DNA of 64,000 bases from Ulvibacterium marinum (GTDB taxonomy: Bacteria > Bacteroidota > Bacteroidia > Flavobacteriales > Flavobacteriaceae). The stretch lies in the NCBI RefSeq assembly GCF_003626755.1, contig NZ_RBCJ01000002.1:1284315-1348314 (forward strand), in the 5' to 3' direction. The notes under the pieces were generated by a model that worked only from the letters and a program-made list of their open reading frames with translations, had not been told where the DNA came from and did no database searches. This document shows positions 35,095 through 45,002 of this stretch, in pieces; positions within the stretch are counted from its first letter, which is position 1; each line of letters begins with the position of its first letter. The position numbers were made by a program, and so were the translations under genes.

Positions 35095-36252
35095 GTGAAA
35101 AGTCTTATAATCAGGTATTTAACCGATACCATTTCCGATCAAGAGCTTATTGAATTACACCTTTGGTTACAAGATCCAAAGAACAAAGCGGTTTTTAAGG
35201 CCATGGTCCAGGCCAACGAGGAATTGGATTTTATCCATAGGCCCATTGATGTGGAGATGGCCTATGAAAAGGTGCTGAATAATACCACCAAAACTCAACG
35301 ATCTCTACCAAAACGTTACCGCTACCCTATTCTTAAATATGCGGCCGTAGTGGCTATCTTACTAAGTACTTCAGTAGGTCTGTACCACCTGGCAAAAAAG
35401 GACGGGATTGGCATAACCGCCCCTCCAGTTACGGAGACATCTCCCCAAATTACCTTGGAACTGGAAGACGGAAGCCTTTTGATTTTGGATGAGAAGCAAC
35501 AGACTACCTTGACTAACAAGCAAGGAGATCAGGTCGTAAGTCAAGAGTATGATAAGCTTAAGTATAAAAATGATGGGGCAGCGGAAGGTAAATTAGTCTA
35601 CAACCAGCTTACCGTTCCCTATGGCAAACGATTTACCATAGAATTGGCAGATGGGACGGTTGTATTTCTTAATGCCGGTACAAAACTTAGATACCCCAAG
35701 GTTTTTACCGACCCAAAAAGTCGGGAAGTGTACTTGGACGGGGAGGCTTTTTTTGAAGTAGCGGAAAATGCGGCCCATCCCTTCATTGTACATACCGAAA
35801 AAATGAATGTCCGTGTATTGGGCACCCAGTTCAACGTCTCCAGCTATCAAAATGAAAATAACACTTCAACCGTTTTGGTCAAGGGCAGTGTTGGCGTCTA
35901 CAGACCTTCCGAAGCCTTTGTTACGGAAAAAAGTATCGTCATTTCACCACGGCAACAGGCCTCTATCCAAGAAGAAGAATTTACGGTAAGGGAAGTAAAC
36001 GTTCAAAAACATATTGCATGGACCAAAGGCCAACTGTATTTTGTTAATGACCGTTTCGGAAATATCGTTAAGGAAATGGAACGTCACTACGATATAAAAA
36101 TCGAAAATAACTATCCAGAATTAAACGATACTAGATATACCGGTACTTTTGAGTCCGAAACCATTGAGCAGGTCCTGAACGTTTTTAAAAGGAACACCCA
36201 ATTTGAGTATCGCATAGAAAAAGACAAAATAATAATTACCACCTCCCCCTAA
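35095..36252 (+). CDS. FecR-type anti-sigma factor
   Basis: 385 residues from a GTG at 35095 (MKSLIIRYLTDTISDQEL). Cytoplasmic sigma-binding N-terminus (1-80), one membrane helix (ILKYAAVVAILLSTSVGLYHL, in two parts: residues about 84-104), then the periplasmic FecR domain (VPYGKRFTIELADGTVVFLNAG, YLDGEAFFEVAEN, VRVLGTQFNVSSY) and C-terminal DUF4974 (GQLYFVNDRFGNIVKEMERH, TFESETIEQVLNVFKRNT). It senses the loaded SusC STN domain. It begins about 130 bases from the divergent sigma gene and is followed by susC after 148 bases. Confidence 0.93.
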   Translation: MKSLIIRYLTDTISDQELIELHLWLQDPKNKAVFKAMVQANEELDFIHRPIDVEMAYEKVLNNTTKTQRSLPKRYRYPILKYAAVVAILLSTSVGLYHLAKKDGIGITAPPVTETSPQITLELEDGSLLILDEKQQTTLTNKQGDQVVSQEYDKLKYKNDGAAEGKLVYNQLTVPYGKRFTIELADGTVVFLNAGTKLRYPKVFTDPKSREVYLDGEAFFEVAENAAHPFIVHTEKMNVRVLGTQFNVSSYQNENNTSTVLVKGSVGVYRPSEAFVTEKSIVISPRQQASIQEEEFTVREVNVQKHIAWTKGQLYFVNDRFGNIVKEMERHYDIKIENNYPELNDTRYTGTFESETIEQVLNVFKRNTQFEYRIEKDKIIITTSP

Positions 36253-36319
36253 TTTTTTTAAGAAATAATAACCTAAAAAAAGCGGCCAATGACATAAGCG
36301 AAATAATTAAAGAAAACAA

Positions 36320-36349
36320 AATCGGGAAATGCAGCCACATTCCCCGATT
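36320..36349 (+). promoter_or_regulatory. Hairpin in the fecR-susC gap
   Basis: AATCGGGAAATG pairs with CATTCCCCGATT (one mismatch) around a 6-base loop, 51 bases before the susC ATG. There is no T-tract, so an attenuator or leader structure is more likely than a terminator. Confidence 0.35.
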
Positions 36350-36400
36350 CCACAATTGATTTTACAGCTGTCTGAAACAAACTAAAAATCGTTCAAAATT

Positions 36401-39400
36401 ATGAAAAAACCGAACACTATGGAATGGTTATCCAAAATCATTCCAGAACTTGATTTGAAAATGAAGCTCACTTTCTTTTTTCTTATCGTTGCACTTTTTC
36501 AAATACAAGCGAATTCCGGGTACTCCCAAAACACGAAAATTAGTCTAGATCTTACCCAGGTAACGCTAGCTGAAGTATTCTCGGAAATTGAAAGTAAAAC
36601 GGAATTTAGATTCTTTTATAAAAATGAGGATGTAAATCTAGACCGTAAGCTTACTTTAAAAATCAGAAAAGAGCGCATCCATGTCATATTAAATAGAATT
36701 TTCCAAAATGGTAAGGTCTCCTATGAAGTTTTCAATAAACATATTGTAATAAAAAAGGCAAACAATTCTACTTCATCCCAAGTACAGGTAGTTCCTTTAC
36801 CAGAATCGTATCAATTGCAAGTAAACGGTACCATATCCGATTCCAATGGAACCCCCCTACCTGGTGCTAATATCGTGGAAAAGGGTACGACAAATGGTAC
36901 ACAGTCCGATTTTGACGGCAACTTTTCCCTTTCGGTGACGGATCAAAATGCAGTTTTGGTCGTCTCCTATCTTGGTTTTACAACACAGGAAGTCCAAGTT
37001 GCAGGCCAAACGACCATTGCCATAATTTTACAGGAGGATGCCGGGGCCTTGGAGGAGGTTGTGGTGGTTGGTTTTGGTACCCAAAAGAAAATAAACCTTA
37101 CCGGGGCCGTGGAAGTCATCGATGACGATGCCCTGGAAAATAGACCCGTTAACAATGTATCCAACCTCTTGGCAGGCCAGGCCAGTGGAGTTACGGCCTT
37201 TTCAGGTGGTGGACAGCCTGGCTTGGACGAATCCAATATATCCATCCGTGGAAATACCACTTTTGGAGGGAGCAATTCACCCCTCATCATAGTTGACGGG
37301 GTAGAGTCCACATTGAATAACATTGATCCTATTGACATTGCCAGCATTTCAGTACTCAAAGATGCTTCATCAGCCGCTATTTACGGGGTAAGGGGCGGTA
37401 ACGGGGTTATCATTGTCACCACAAAAAGAGGACGTTCTGGAGCCCTTATGGTCAATTACAATACCTCCCTTGGATTTCAGGAATTTACGGAAACCCCAAC
37501 GTTTACCAACTCTTTTGACTATGCTACATTACGGAACGAAGCATTGGTTAACGATGGTAATGCACCGGAATTTACCGATGAACAATTACAAGCCTTTCAA
37601 AATGGTTCGGCGCCCAATACGGATTGGCTGGGAGCATTGTTGACCCCTAACGGCTTTACCCAAAGACACCATCTGGCCTTATCTGGAGGTTCGGATACCT
37701 TCAACTACAGTGCTTCACTGGGCTATTTGGATACCGAAGGGCTCATTCCTAATACCAACTACAGACGATACTCCTTCCGATTGAATTTGGACCAAAAAAT
37801 AAACGATAGATTGACTTTGGGCTATAATGTGGCGTTGACCCGAAGGGATATCGAAGAACCCCGGGGAGGTGTCGGTAGTATCTACAGCAAAAATTTTAGG
37901 GAACATCCCACCGAACCCATACGAAACAGTGATGGTAATTTTGTAGCCTTTATCAATGAGCATAATTCTGTCGCGGAAGCCAATGAAGGGGGGCTTCAGC
38001 GTACATTGGAAGACAAATTGTTGGGAAGCGTCTCGGCCGAATTCAAAATTCTTGAGGGCCTCAATATTAAGGGCATTGCCGCCGTAAATCAGGATTACAG
38101 GAATTTTAACGACTTTGATAAATTCCTGCAATTGTATAATGTAGATGGTTCAGAAGCCATTGGCCTGCCCAGCCGAATAAGTGTAACTGAATCCCGTAGG
38201 ACCAATATAAACTTACAAGCTTTATTGACCTATGAAAAAACCTTTGGTAAACACTACATAAAAGCCCTATTGGGGCATAATTCCATCCAGGATGATTTTA
38301 AGCTGACCCAGACTGCGAGGACCGGATTGCCTTCCAGTAACGTTAGTGATGAACTGGCATTGGGCGATCCGGATACGGCTACTAATACTAGTGATGTGGA
38401 ATTGTATCGCCTAGAATCCTATTTTGGAAGGTTGAACTATAATTTTGATGACAGATACCTCTTTGAGTTTACCCTGCGTCAAGATGCCACCTCCCGATTT
38501 GCCGAAGCTAATAGAAAAGAGGTTTTCCCCTCCTTTTCCTTAGGCTGGAATTTGGCCAATGAGAATTTCTTTACGATTGAGGAAGTAAATCAATTGAAGC
38601 TAAGGGGGTCCTGGGGCCAGTTGGGCAATCAAGAAGTGATTGTAAACGGTGCGGTCTCCAATTTTGCATATGCCCCCACCTTTAGGGCAGGCGCAGGTTA
38701 TCAGGCCGGTGGCCAGTTGCAGACCAGCTTTAGGGAAGGCCTTATTGCCAATCCGGATTTGAGATGGGAAACCATTACAAAGAGTAATGTGGGTCTCGAC
38801 GCGGCACTTTTCAATAACAGTTTTCGATTCAGCTTTGATTACTTCTCGGAAAATCGGGACGACATTTTGGCCGTAGTTCCTCTGCCAGGCTCCTTCGGGG
38901 CATCTGCACCACCCTCCAACGTGGCCAGTTCCATTGCCCGTGGTATTGAAATGAGCTTTAACTATAACGGAAGTATAGGAGATGATTTCAACTATTCCAT
39001 TGGGTACAATATGACCAATTTTCTAAAGGCCCCTACAATTGACGCTCTTCCGGAAACCGGCGAGGTTCCGGGGCGTAGTGTGGGCGATCCCATCAACAAT
39101 ATCTTCGGGTATGAGGCATTGGGACTTTTTCAAAACGAGGCGGAGATAGCGAGTGCTCCTGATCAGACCGCTTTGGGAGGAACTCCGGTACCCGGTGATA
39201 TTAGGTATGCGGATACCAATGGCCGTGACGAAAATGGGAACCTTACCGGACAACCGGACGGCATAATCGATCCAGATGATAGAACTTCCTTGGGCACCTT
39301 TACCCCAAAATTGTTTTATGGCTTTAATTTCGGAGCCGACTACAAAGGGTTGGACCTATCGCTGTTTTTTCAGGGGGTAGGGCGTGTTCAAAACTCCTTG

Positions 39401-39814
39401 ATCGATAGGGCGGCACATCCCTTTAGCAATGGTGGTAAGACCCTTGCCAATCATTTGGATAGATGGACCCCGGAAAACACAAATGCTTCCTACCCTACCC
39501 TACATTCCGCCAATGCAGGGAGAAACCAGGTCACCAGTTCGTTTTTTACCTATAATGCATCATATCTACGGCTAAAGAACATACAACTGGGGTATTCCTT
39601 ACCGGAGTCTTTTATCAACAAGTTCGGATTACAAAAATGTAGGGTCTATGTAACGGCGGATAATCTCTTAACGATTACAAATTCAGAATTTCCAGACGGT
39701 TTCGACCCGGAAACTTTGGGCAACCCTGATCCGGATGCATTAAATCCAGGCAACAATGGTGAAATCTACCCTCAGGTAAAAACATACGCCATAGGACTTA
39801 ATGTTACTTTTTAA
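36401..39814 (+). CDS. SusC-like TonB-dependent receptor with STN domain
   Basis: 1137 residues. Signal region about 20-43 (LTFFFLIVALFQIQANSG). The STN (secretin/TonB N-terminal) domain spans about 48-112 (KISLDLTQVTLAEVFSEIESK), which couples to FecR signalling. A carboxypeptidase-regulatory-like domain (VNGTISDSNGTPLPGANIVEKG) follows, then the plug with VVVGFGTQKKINLTGAVEVI and GVRGGNGVIIVTTKRG, and the 22-stranded barrel with C-terminal QVKTYAIGLNVTF. It imports an oligosaccharide through the outer membrane with SusD as lid. Start ATG 36401; stop 4 bases before susD. Substrate unknown. Confidence 0.95.
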   Translation: MKKPNTMEWLSKIIPELDLKMKLTFFFLIVALFQIQANSGYSQNTKISLDLTQVTLAEVFSEIESKTEFRFFYKNEDVNLDRKLTLKIRKERIHVILNRIFQNGKVSYEVFNKHIVIKKANNSTSSQVQVVPLPESYQLQVNGTISDSNGTPLPGANIVEKGTTNGTQSDFDGNFSLSVTDQNAVLVVSYLGFTTQEVQVAGQTTIAIILQEDAGALEEVVVVGFGTQKKINLTGAVEVIDDDALENRPVNNVSNLLAGQASGVTAFSGGGQPGLDESNISIRGNTTFGGSNSPLIIVDGVESTLNNIDPIDIASISVLKDASSAAIYGVRGGNGVIIVTTKRGRSGALMVNYNTSLGFQEFTETPTFTNSFDYATLRNEALVNDGNAPEFTDEQLQAFQNGSAPNTDWLGALLTPNGFTQRHHLALSGGSDTFNYSASLGYLDTEGLIPNTNYRRYSFRLNLDQKINDRLTLGYNVALTRRDIEEPRGGVGSIYSKNFREHPTEPIRNSDGNFVAFINEHNSVAEANEGGLQRTLEDKLLGSVSAEFKILEGLNIKGIAAVNQDYRNFNDFDKFLQLYNVDGSEAIGLPSRISVTESRRTNINLQALLTYEKTFGKHYIKALLGHNSIQDDFKLTQTARTGLPSSNVSDELALGDPDTATNTSDVELYRLESYFGRLNYNFDDRYLFEFTLRQDATSRFAEANRKEVFPSFSLGWNLANENFFTIEEVNQLKLRGSWGQLGNQEVIVNGAVSNFAYAPTFRAGAGYQAGGQLQTSFREGLIANPDLRWETITKSNVGLDAALFNNSFRFSFDYFSENRDDILAVVPLPGSFGASAPPSNVASSIARGIEMSFNYNGSIGDDFNYSIGYNMTNFLKAPTIDALPETGEVPGRSVGDPINNIFGYEALGLFQNEAEIASAPDQTALGGTPVPGDIRYADTNGRDENGNLTGQPDGIIDPDDRTSLGTFTPKLFYGFNFGADYKGLDLSLFFQGVGRVQNSLIDRAAHPFSNGGKTLANHLDRWTPENTNASYPTLHSANAGRNQVTSSFFTYNASYLRLKNIQLGYSLPESFINKFGLQKCRVYVTADNLLTITNSEFPDGFDPETLGNPDPDALNPGNNGEIYPQVKTYAIGLNVTF

Positions 39815-39817
39815 TCA

Positions 39818-41428
39818 ATGAAAAACTGCGATATGAAAATTATAAATAGTATAAGCTTTAAAAAATCCACCCTTTTAGGTGGAGTCACTGTAGCATTAAT
39901 GGTAATTTTTTCCTGTAGCAAGGATTTTCTGGATGTTTCCCCAGATGATACCATTAATCCCGATACCTTTTATAAAACGGAGGCTGATGCCATTGCCGGG
40001 GCCTTTAGTGTTTATGAGTTATTATCTTCTAATGATCCTTACGAACGCTATCATATGATCGGAAGGAATATATGGAGTGATGATGCCTGGGGTACAAGCT
40101 TTACCGCCGGACAGTATGAACCTATTGGGCAGGGAACACATTCCCCAAGTTTTGGAATGATCAATCAGGTGTGGGGATTCTTTTATAATATGATTCGAAG
40201 GAGCAATGTTTTTCTGGCCAATGTGGACAATACGGAAATGGATGCCGGGCTGCGTGAGCGTCTAAAGGCGGAAGTACGTTTCCTTAGGGCCTTTGCCTAT
40301 CAAGAGCTTACGTTTTTATATGGGGATGTCCCGTTAATAACGGAAGTAGTACCTGTAGAAGATGCCAAAAATACGACCCGAACGTCAAAGGCGGAAGTAG
40401 TAAACTTTGTGCTTAGCGAGTTGGAAGCCACGGCGAATGTTTTACCGCCCTCCTATTCCGGGTTGGATGTGGGGCGTGCCACCAAAGGTGCGGCAGATGC
40501 CCTACGTTGCCGGGTATTGATGTTCGAAAACAACTTTACGGAAGCCATCAACGCCGCACAGGACGTTATGGCCGGACCCTACAATCTGGAAACCAACTTT
40601 GGCGACATTTTTAAATTGGCCAATGAAAACAACGAGGAGGTCATATTTGATATCCAATACCTTACCGCTGGCTGGGATTATCTAAATGCCCAACAGTTGT
40701 ATTCCTTACCACCCAGTTTAGGGGGATGGACCGGATCTTCACCCAGCCAATCCCTTGTGGACGAATTTGAAACTTCGGATGGATTGGACATCAATGAGAG
40801 TGGTAGTGGCTATGACCCGGACAATCCTTTTGACAATAGGGACCCGCGCCTTGGGCAATCCATTATTTTTCCCGGAGAAACCATTGATGGGGTAACCTTG
40901 GATCCCTGGAATACGGACAGTGCAGATCGTTTGGGAGGAGGTAATTCCACGACCACCGGATACTGGATCAAAAAGTTCTATGACAATACACTTCCGACCG
41001 CTCAAGATGGTACCAATTACATTTTGATACGGTATGCCGAAGTCTTGCTCAACTATGCGGAAGCCGTTAATGAAACATCAGGTCCTACGGCGGAGGTCTA
41101 TAACACGTTAAATTCTATCCGATCAAGAGTGGGTATGCCAGATTTGCCGGTAGGTCTAGGCCAGGGCGAAATGCGGGAACGCATTTTACACGAGAGGCGG
41201 GTAGAATTGGCCTTTGAGGGCGATCGTTTTTACACGATCCGTAGACACAGGATAGCGGAACAAGTGGTACCCCAAGATATACTTGGAGCGGTGAATCCTG
41301 CCAGTGGTACAAATGTATTGGCCAATACGGGGCGATTATTTGATCCGGCAAAGGATTATCTATGGCCTATTCCCCAGGAAGAAATAGACCTGTCAGAAGG
41401 GGTAATAACCCAAAACCCCAATTGGTAA
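39818..41428 (+). CDS. SusD/RagB-like glycan-binding lipoprotein
   Basis: 536 residues (start 39818, or 39833 for MKIINS). Lipobox FSC with C33. Family-typical segments include TYKTEADAIAGAFSVYELL-like (FYKTEADAIAGAFSVYE), LKAEVRFLRAFAYQELTFLYG, DILIRYAEVLLNYAEAVNE-like (YILIRYAEVLLNYAEAVNE) and the C-terminal ERRVELAFEGDRFYTIRRHRIAE and DYLWPIPQEEIDLS. It is the surface-exposed partner of SusC. A terminator-like hairpin follows at 41480. Confidence 0.95.
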   Translation: MKNCDMKIINSISFKKSTLLGGVTVALMVIFSCSKDFLDVSPDDTINPDTFYKTEADAIAGAFSVYELLSSNDPYERYHMIGRNIWSDDAWGTSFTAGQYEPIGQGTHSPSFGMINQVWGFFYNMIRRSNVFLANVDNTEMDAGLRERLKAEVRFLRAFAYQELTFLYGDVPLITEVVPVEDAKNTTRTSKAEVVNFVLSELEATANVLPPSYSGLDVGRATKGAADALRCRVLMFENNFTEAINAAQDVMAGPYNLETNFGDIFKLANENNEEVIFDIQYLTAGWDYLNAQQLYSLPPSLGGWTGSSPSQSLVDEFETSDGLDINESGSGYDPDNPFDNRDPRLGQSIIFPGETIDGVTLDPWNTDSADRLGGGNSTTTGYWIKKFYDNTLPTAQDGTNYILIRYAEVLLNYAEAVNETSGPTAEVYNTLNSIRSRVGMPDLPVGLGQGEMRERILHERRVELAFEGDRFYTIRRHRIAEQVVPQDILGAVNPASGTNVLANTGRLFDPAKDYLWPIPQEEIDLSEGVITQNPNW

Positions 41429-41479
41429 AAAACAAAGCGTGTATTTAAGTTAATTTTTTTGTTAATGTTAGTTTAAAAT

Positions 41480-41516
41480 GGGGTTTGGGGTTAGTCGCTC
41501 AAACCCCCTTTTTTAA
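41480..41516 (+). terminator. Intrinsic terminator/attenuator after susD
   Basis: GGGGTTTG pairs with CAAACCCC over a loop of 13 bases, followed by TTTTTT. It lies between the susD stop (41428) and the FG-GAP gene at 41523. Read-through would allow the downstream genes to be expressed at lower level. Confidence 0.75.
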
Positions 41517-41522
41517 ATCAGA

Positions 41523-44500
41523 ATGTACCGATTACGAATTTTCATACCAAAAAAGGGAAATGCACTGCTTGTGTTCTCATGTCTTTGCATCGTAATGGGT
41601 TGTACCAAAAAAACAGCGTCCTTGGAACGATTCCCCGTTAAAAACGTGGACTCCCTGGCCCTGTTTACAATTCTAACCCCAAAGTATACCGGAATCACGT
41701 TTGCGAACAGGATAAAGGAAAGTATGTATATGAATGGGCTTACCTATGAATATATATACAACGGAAGCGGTGTGTCAATTGGTGACCTCAACAATGATGG
41801 GCTGGAGGACATTTTTTTAGTTTCCAGCTTTGGAAAAAACGAACTATATCTAAATAGAGGCAATTTAAAGTTTAGGAATACTACCGGAACTTCCAATATC
41901 GAAGGCGCCTACGGGTTTTCTACCGGAACCACTATGGTGGACATTGACCATGATGGGGATTTGGATATTTATGTGTGCAAATCGGGATTGTTCGATGATC
42001 CGGACAAAAGGAAAAATGAGCTTTACATAAACCAGGGAACAGACCCGAACGGGATTCCCATATTTATGGAAGAAGCCAAAAAGTACAACTTGGATCTGCC
42101 GCATCAATCCACACAGGCGGCCTTTTTCGATTATGACAGGGATGGGGATTTGGATCTGTTTTTATTAAACCATGGTACAGATCCTTCCTATACCTCGGAC
42201 GTAAAAAAAATACCTGCTCTCCTTCAGAAAAGGTCGCCCTATCAAAGTAATCGTCTGTTCAGAAATGATGAGGGTACTTATCTAGATGTCAGTGATTCTG
42301 CCGAAATCATTGATAACGCCATTAGTTTTGGTCTGGGCGTCGCCATAGGCGATGTCAATAATGATGGTTGGCCCGATGTTCTCGTGGGTCAGGACTATGC
42401 CGAAAAAGACCATCTCTATATCAATCAGGCCAACGGCACTTTTAAGGAAGTAATCCGGCAGGCCACCAATCATATCTCCAATTTCTCCATGGGCAATGAT
42501 ATGGCGGATTTCAACAATGACGGCTTATTGGATTTCATTTCGGTAGATATGGTCTCCGAACATAATTATGATAGCAAGACCAGTATGAGCGGTATGGCGC
42601 CCGAGCGTTTCTACCAGCTTGTGGATTATGGGCTGCACCACCAATACATGTTCAATACCTTGCAACTCAACAATGGTATCCCGGATGGGGATAACGTACC
42701 CGTATTTTCGGATGTGGCCCAACTGGCCGGGGTATCCAATACGGATTGGAGTTGGGCACCCCTGTTCTTTGACATGGACAATGACGGATTAAAGGACCTG
42801 TTCATATCCAATGGCATTAAAAGGGATTTTAGAAACAATGATTATGTAGGCTACAAGAAAAAGCGGCTGGCCCAATACGTACAGGACCAAAAGACCACCA
42901 AACAACCCAAAAAGCTTCTGGAAGATTACATTCGTGATCTCATGGGCAAGATTCCAAAAAGGAATAGGGACAATCTCTTTTTTAGGAACAACGGGGATCT
43001 CTCCTTTGCCAAACAAAATACAAACTGGAACCTCAACGCATTGACCAGCACCACTGGTGCCGCCTACGCCGATCTGGATAACGACGGCGATCTGGACATG
43101 GTGACCAACAATGTGGACGATTACAGTTTTATCTATCGCAATAACACCAATGAGCTAAAAGTCGGAAACAATTATATACAATTTCAGCTAAGGGGCAGTG
43201 AAAAAAATCCGTATGGGATAGGTACCCGAATCCAAATTGAACATGGCAACGGGCAAAGGCAACTCTTGGAAAAGTATCCGACCCGGGGGTTCCAGTCCTC
43301 CGTTGGCGGACACTTGCACTTTGGGGTCGGTACTGCGGAAAAGATGGATAAGGTGGTGGTGCAATGGCCCGATGGCAAAGAAGAAACCCTAAAATCCTTG
43401 AATGTAAACCAGGTATATAAACTACACTATAAAAATGCAGAGGTAGTTCCCCCAAAACCTCTTAAAGTCCAACAGCACTTCACCGATATTACTACTAAAA
43501 GCGGTATTGATTTTTTGCATCGGGAAAATGTATTTGACGATTTTGAACGTGAAGGTCTATTGCCCCATAAAATGTCGCAATTCGGCCCGGCATTGGCCGT
43601 AGGGGATGTAAATGGTGACCTATTGGACGATTTTTATGTAGGCGGTGCCTTGGGATATCCCGGAACGCTCTATGTGCAAAAAATGGATGGAACCTTTCAG
43701 GAAGACAATCAAAACTCAAGCTTGTGGAACAAGGAACAAGGTTATGAGGATACCGCGGCCTTGTTTCTGGATGTGGAAAACGATGGCGATCTAGATCTTT
43801 ATGTAGTCAGCGGAGGAAACGAAAACAATCAAAATTCAAAAGGTTTACAGGACCGCCTTTACCTGAACAAGGGAAAAGGCCAATTTAGCCGCTATTTGGA
43901 TATCCCAAAAATACGGAACAGCGGGTCAGTGGTCAAAGCTTTTGATTTTGACGGGGACGGGGATCAGGACCTATTCATTGGTGGACGACAAATCCCGGGA
44001 AAATACCCTTTCCCGGCGGACTCCTATGTATTGCGGAATGATTCCTTCCCCAAAAATATCACATTCAAGGATATCACCAAGGAACGGGCTCCGGAACTTT
44101 TGGGTTTGGGCATGGTTACGGATATGGCCTGGATAGAGCTTAATGGGGATAACCGTACGGACATGGTCGTTGTGGGCGAATGGATGCCCATTACCGTTTT
44201 TTACAATACGGACAATGGATTTATCAAGGCAACGGACACAGGATTGGAAAACCATACCGGGTGGTGGAACAGTATCAATGGTGCCGATTTTGACAAGGAC
44301 GGGGACATAGATCTTATAGCCGGGAACCTGGGGTTGAATTACAAATATAAGAGCAGTCCTGAAGCGCCCTTTGAAATCTATACCAAAGACTTTGATGGCA
44401 ACGGCTCGCAAGACATTGTATTGGGATACTATGAGGAAGGGAATCTCTTCCCTTTACGCGGAAGGGAATGCAGCTCGGACCAAGTACCCTTGATCAAGGA

Positions 44501-44975
44501 AAAATTCCCCACCTACGATCTATTCGCCAAAGCTTCCCTGGAGGAGGTCTATGGCTCGGAGAATATAAAAGGTGCATTACATTATGCGACCACCGATTTT
44601 GCCACCAGTTATTTGGAAAATAAGGGCGATGGCACATTTACTTCGCACCCCTTGCCCCATCTGGCGCAACTATCGGCCACCAATACCATTGAAATCAAAG
44701 ATTTTGATCAAGACGGCCATTTAGATGTGCTACTCGCCGGCAACTTATATGGGGCCGAGGTGGAAACGTCCCGAAACGATGCCGGTTACGGGCTTTTGTT
44801 GACCGGTAACGGCAAGGGCCTATTTAAACCCATTCCTCCGAGCGAAAGTGGATTGTACATTCCTGGGGACGTTAAGGGTAGCGAACCCATTCGTATTTCG
44901 GGAAAGAAAGTGGGTTATGTTTTTGCCAAAAATGGGGATGCATTGCAATTGATCAGGATACATCAAAATCCTTAA
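41523..44975 (+). CDS. FG-GAP/VCBS repeat lipoprotein with UnbV (ASPIC) domain
   Basis: 1150 residues. Lipobox-like signal (FSCLCIVMGCTKK). Multiple Ca2+-binding FG-GAP repeats of the form GDLNNDGLEDIFLVSS, DIDHDGDLDIYVCKSG, DYDRDGDLDLFLLN, FDMDNDGLKDLFISNG. The ASPIC/UnbV domain lies near residues 540-630 (NPYGIGTRIQIEHGNGQRQ, VVVQWPDGKEET). A second block of propeller repeats fills the C-terminus. It is likely a surface-exposed propeller that binds the glycan or an extracellular partner. It is downstream of susD after a terminator and 27 bases upstream of a paralogous gene. Confidence 0.88.
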   Translation: MYRLRIFIPKKGNALLVFSCLCIVMGCTKKTASLERFPVKNVDSLALFTILTPKYTGITFANRIKESMYMNGLTYEYIYNGSGVSIGDLNNDGLEDIFLVSSFGKNELYLNRGNLKFRNTTGTSNIEGAYGFSTGTTMVDIDHDGDLDIYVCKSGLFDDPDKRKNELYINQGTDPNGIPIFMEEAKKYNLDLPHQSTQAAFFDYDRDGDLDLFLLNHGTDPSYTSDVKKIPALLQKRSPYQSNRLFRNDEGTYLDVSDSAEIIDNAISFGLGVAIGDVNNDGWPDVLVGQDYAEKDHLYINQANGTFKEVIRQATNHISNFSMGNDMADFNNDGLLDFISVDMVSEHNYDSKTSMSGMAPERFYQLVDYGLHHQYMFNTLQLNNGIPDGDNVPVFSDVAQLAGVSNTDWSWAPLFFDMDNDGLKDLFISNGIKRDFRNNDYVGYKKKRLAQYVQDQKTTKQPKKLLEDYIRDLMGKIPKRNRDNLFFRNNGDLSFAKQNTNWNLNALTSTTGAAYADLDNDGDLDMVTNNVDDYSFIYRNNTNELKVGNNYIQFQLRGSEKNPYGIGTRIQIEHGNGQRQLLEKYPTRGFQSSVGGHLHFGVGTAEKMDKVVVQWPDGKEETLKSLNVNQVYKLHYKNAEVVPPKPLKVQQHFTDITTKSGIDFLHRENVFDDFEREGLLPHKMSQFGPALAVGDVNGDLLDDFYVGGALGYPGTLYVQKMDGTFQEDNQNSSLWNKEQGYEDTAALFLDVENDGDLDLYVVSGGNENNQNSKGLQDRLYLNKGKGQFSRYLDIPKIRNSGSVVKAFDFDGDGDQDLFIGGRQIPGKYPFPADSYVLRNDSFPKNITFKDITKERAPELLGLGMVTDMAWIELNGDNRTDMVVVGEWMPITVFYNTDNGFIKATDTGLENHTGWWNSINGADFDKDGDIDLIAGNLGLNYKYKSSPEAPFEIYTKDFDGNGSQDIVLGYYEEGNLFPLRGRECSSDQVPLIKEKFPTYDLFAKASLEEVYGSENIKGALHYATTDFATSYLENKGDGTFTSHPLPHLAQLSATNTIEIKDFDQDGHLDVLLAGNLYGAEVETSRNDAGYGLLLTGNGKGLFKPIPPSESGLYIPGDVKGSEPIRISGKKVGYVFAKNGDALQLIRIHQNP

Positions 44976-45002
44976 GCACCAAAGGTTCCGATCTAGAACA
45001 CT

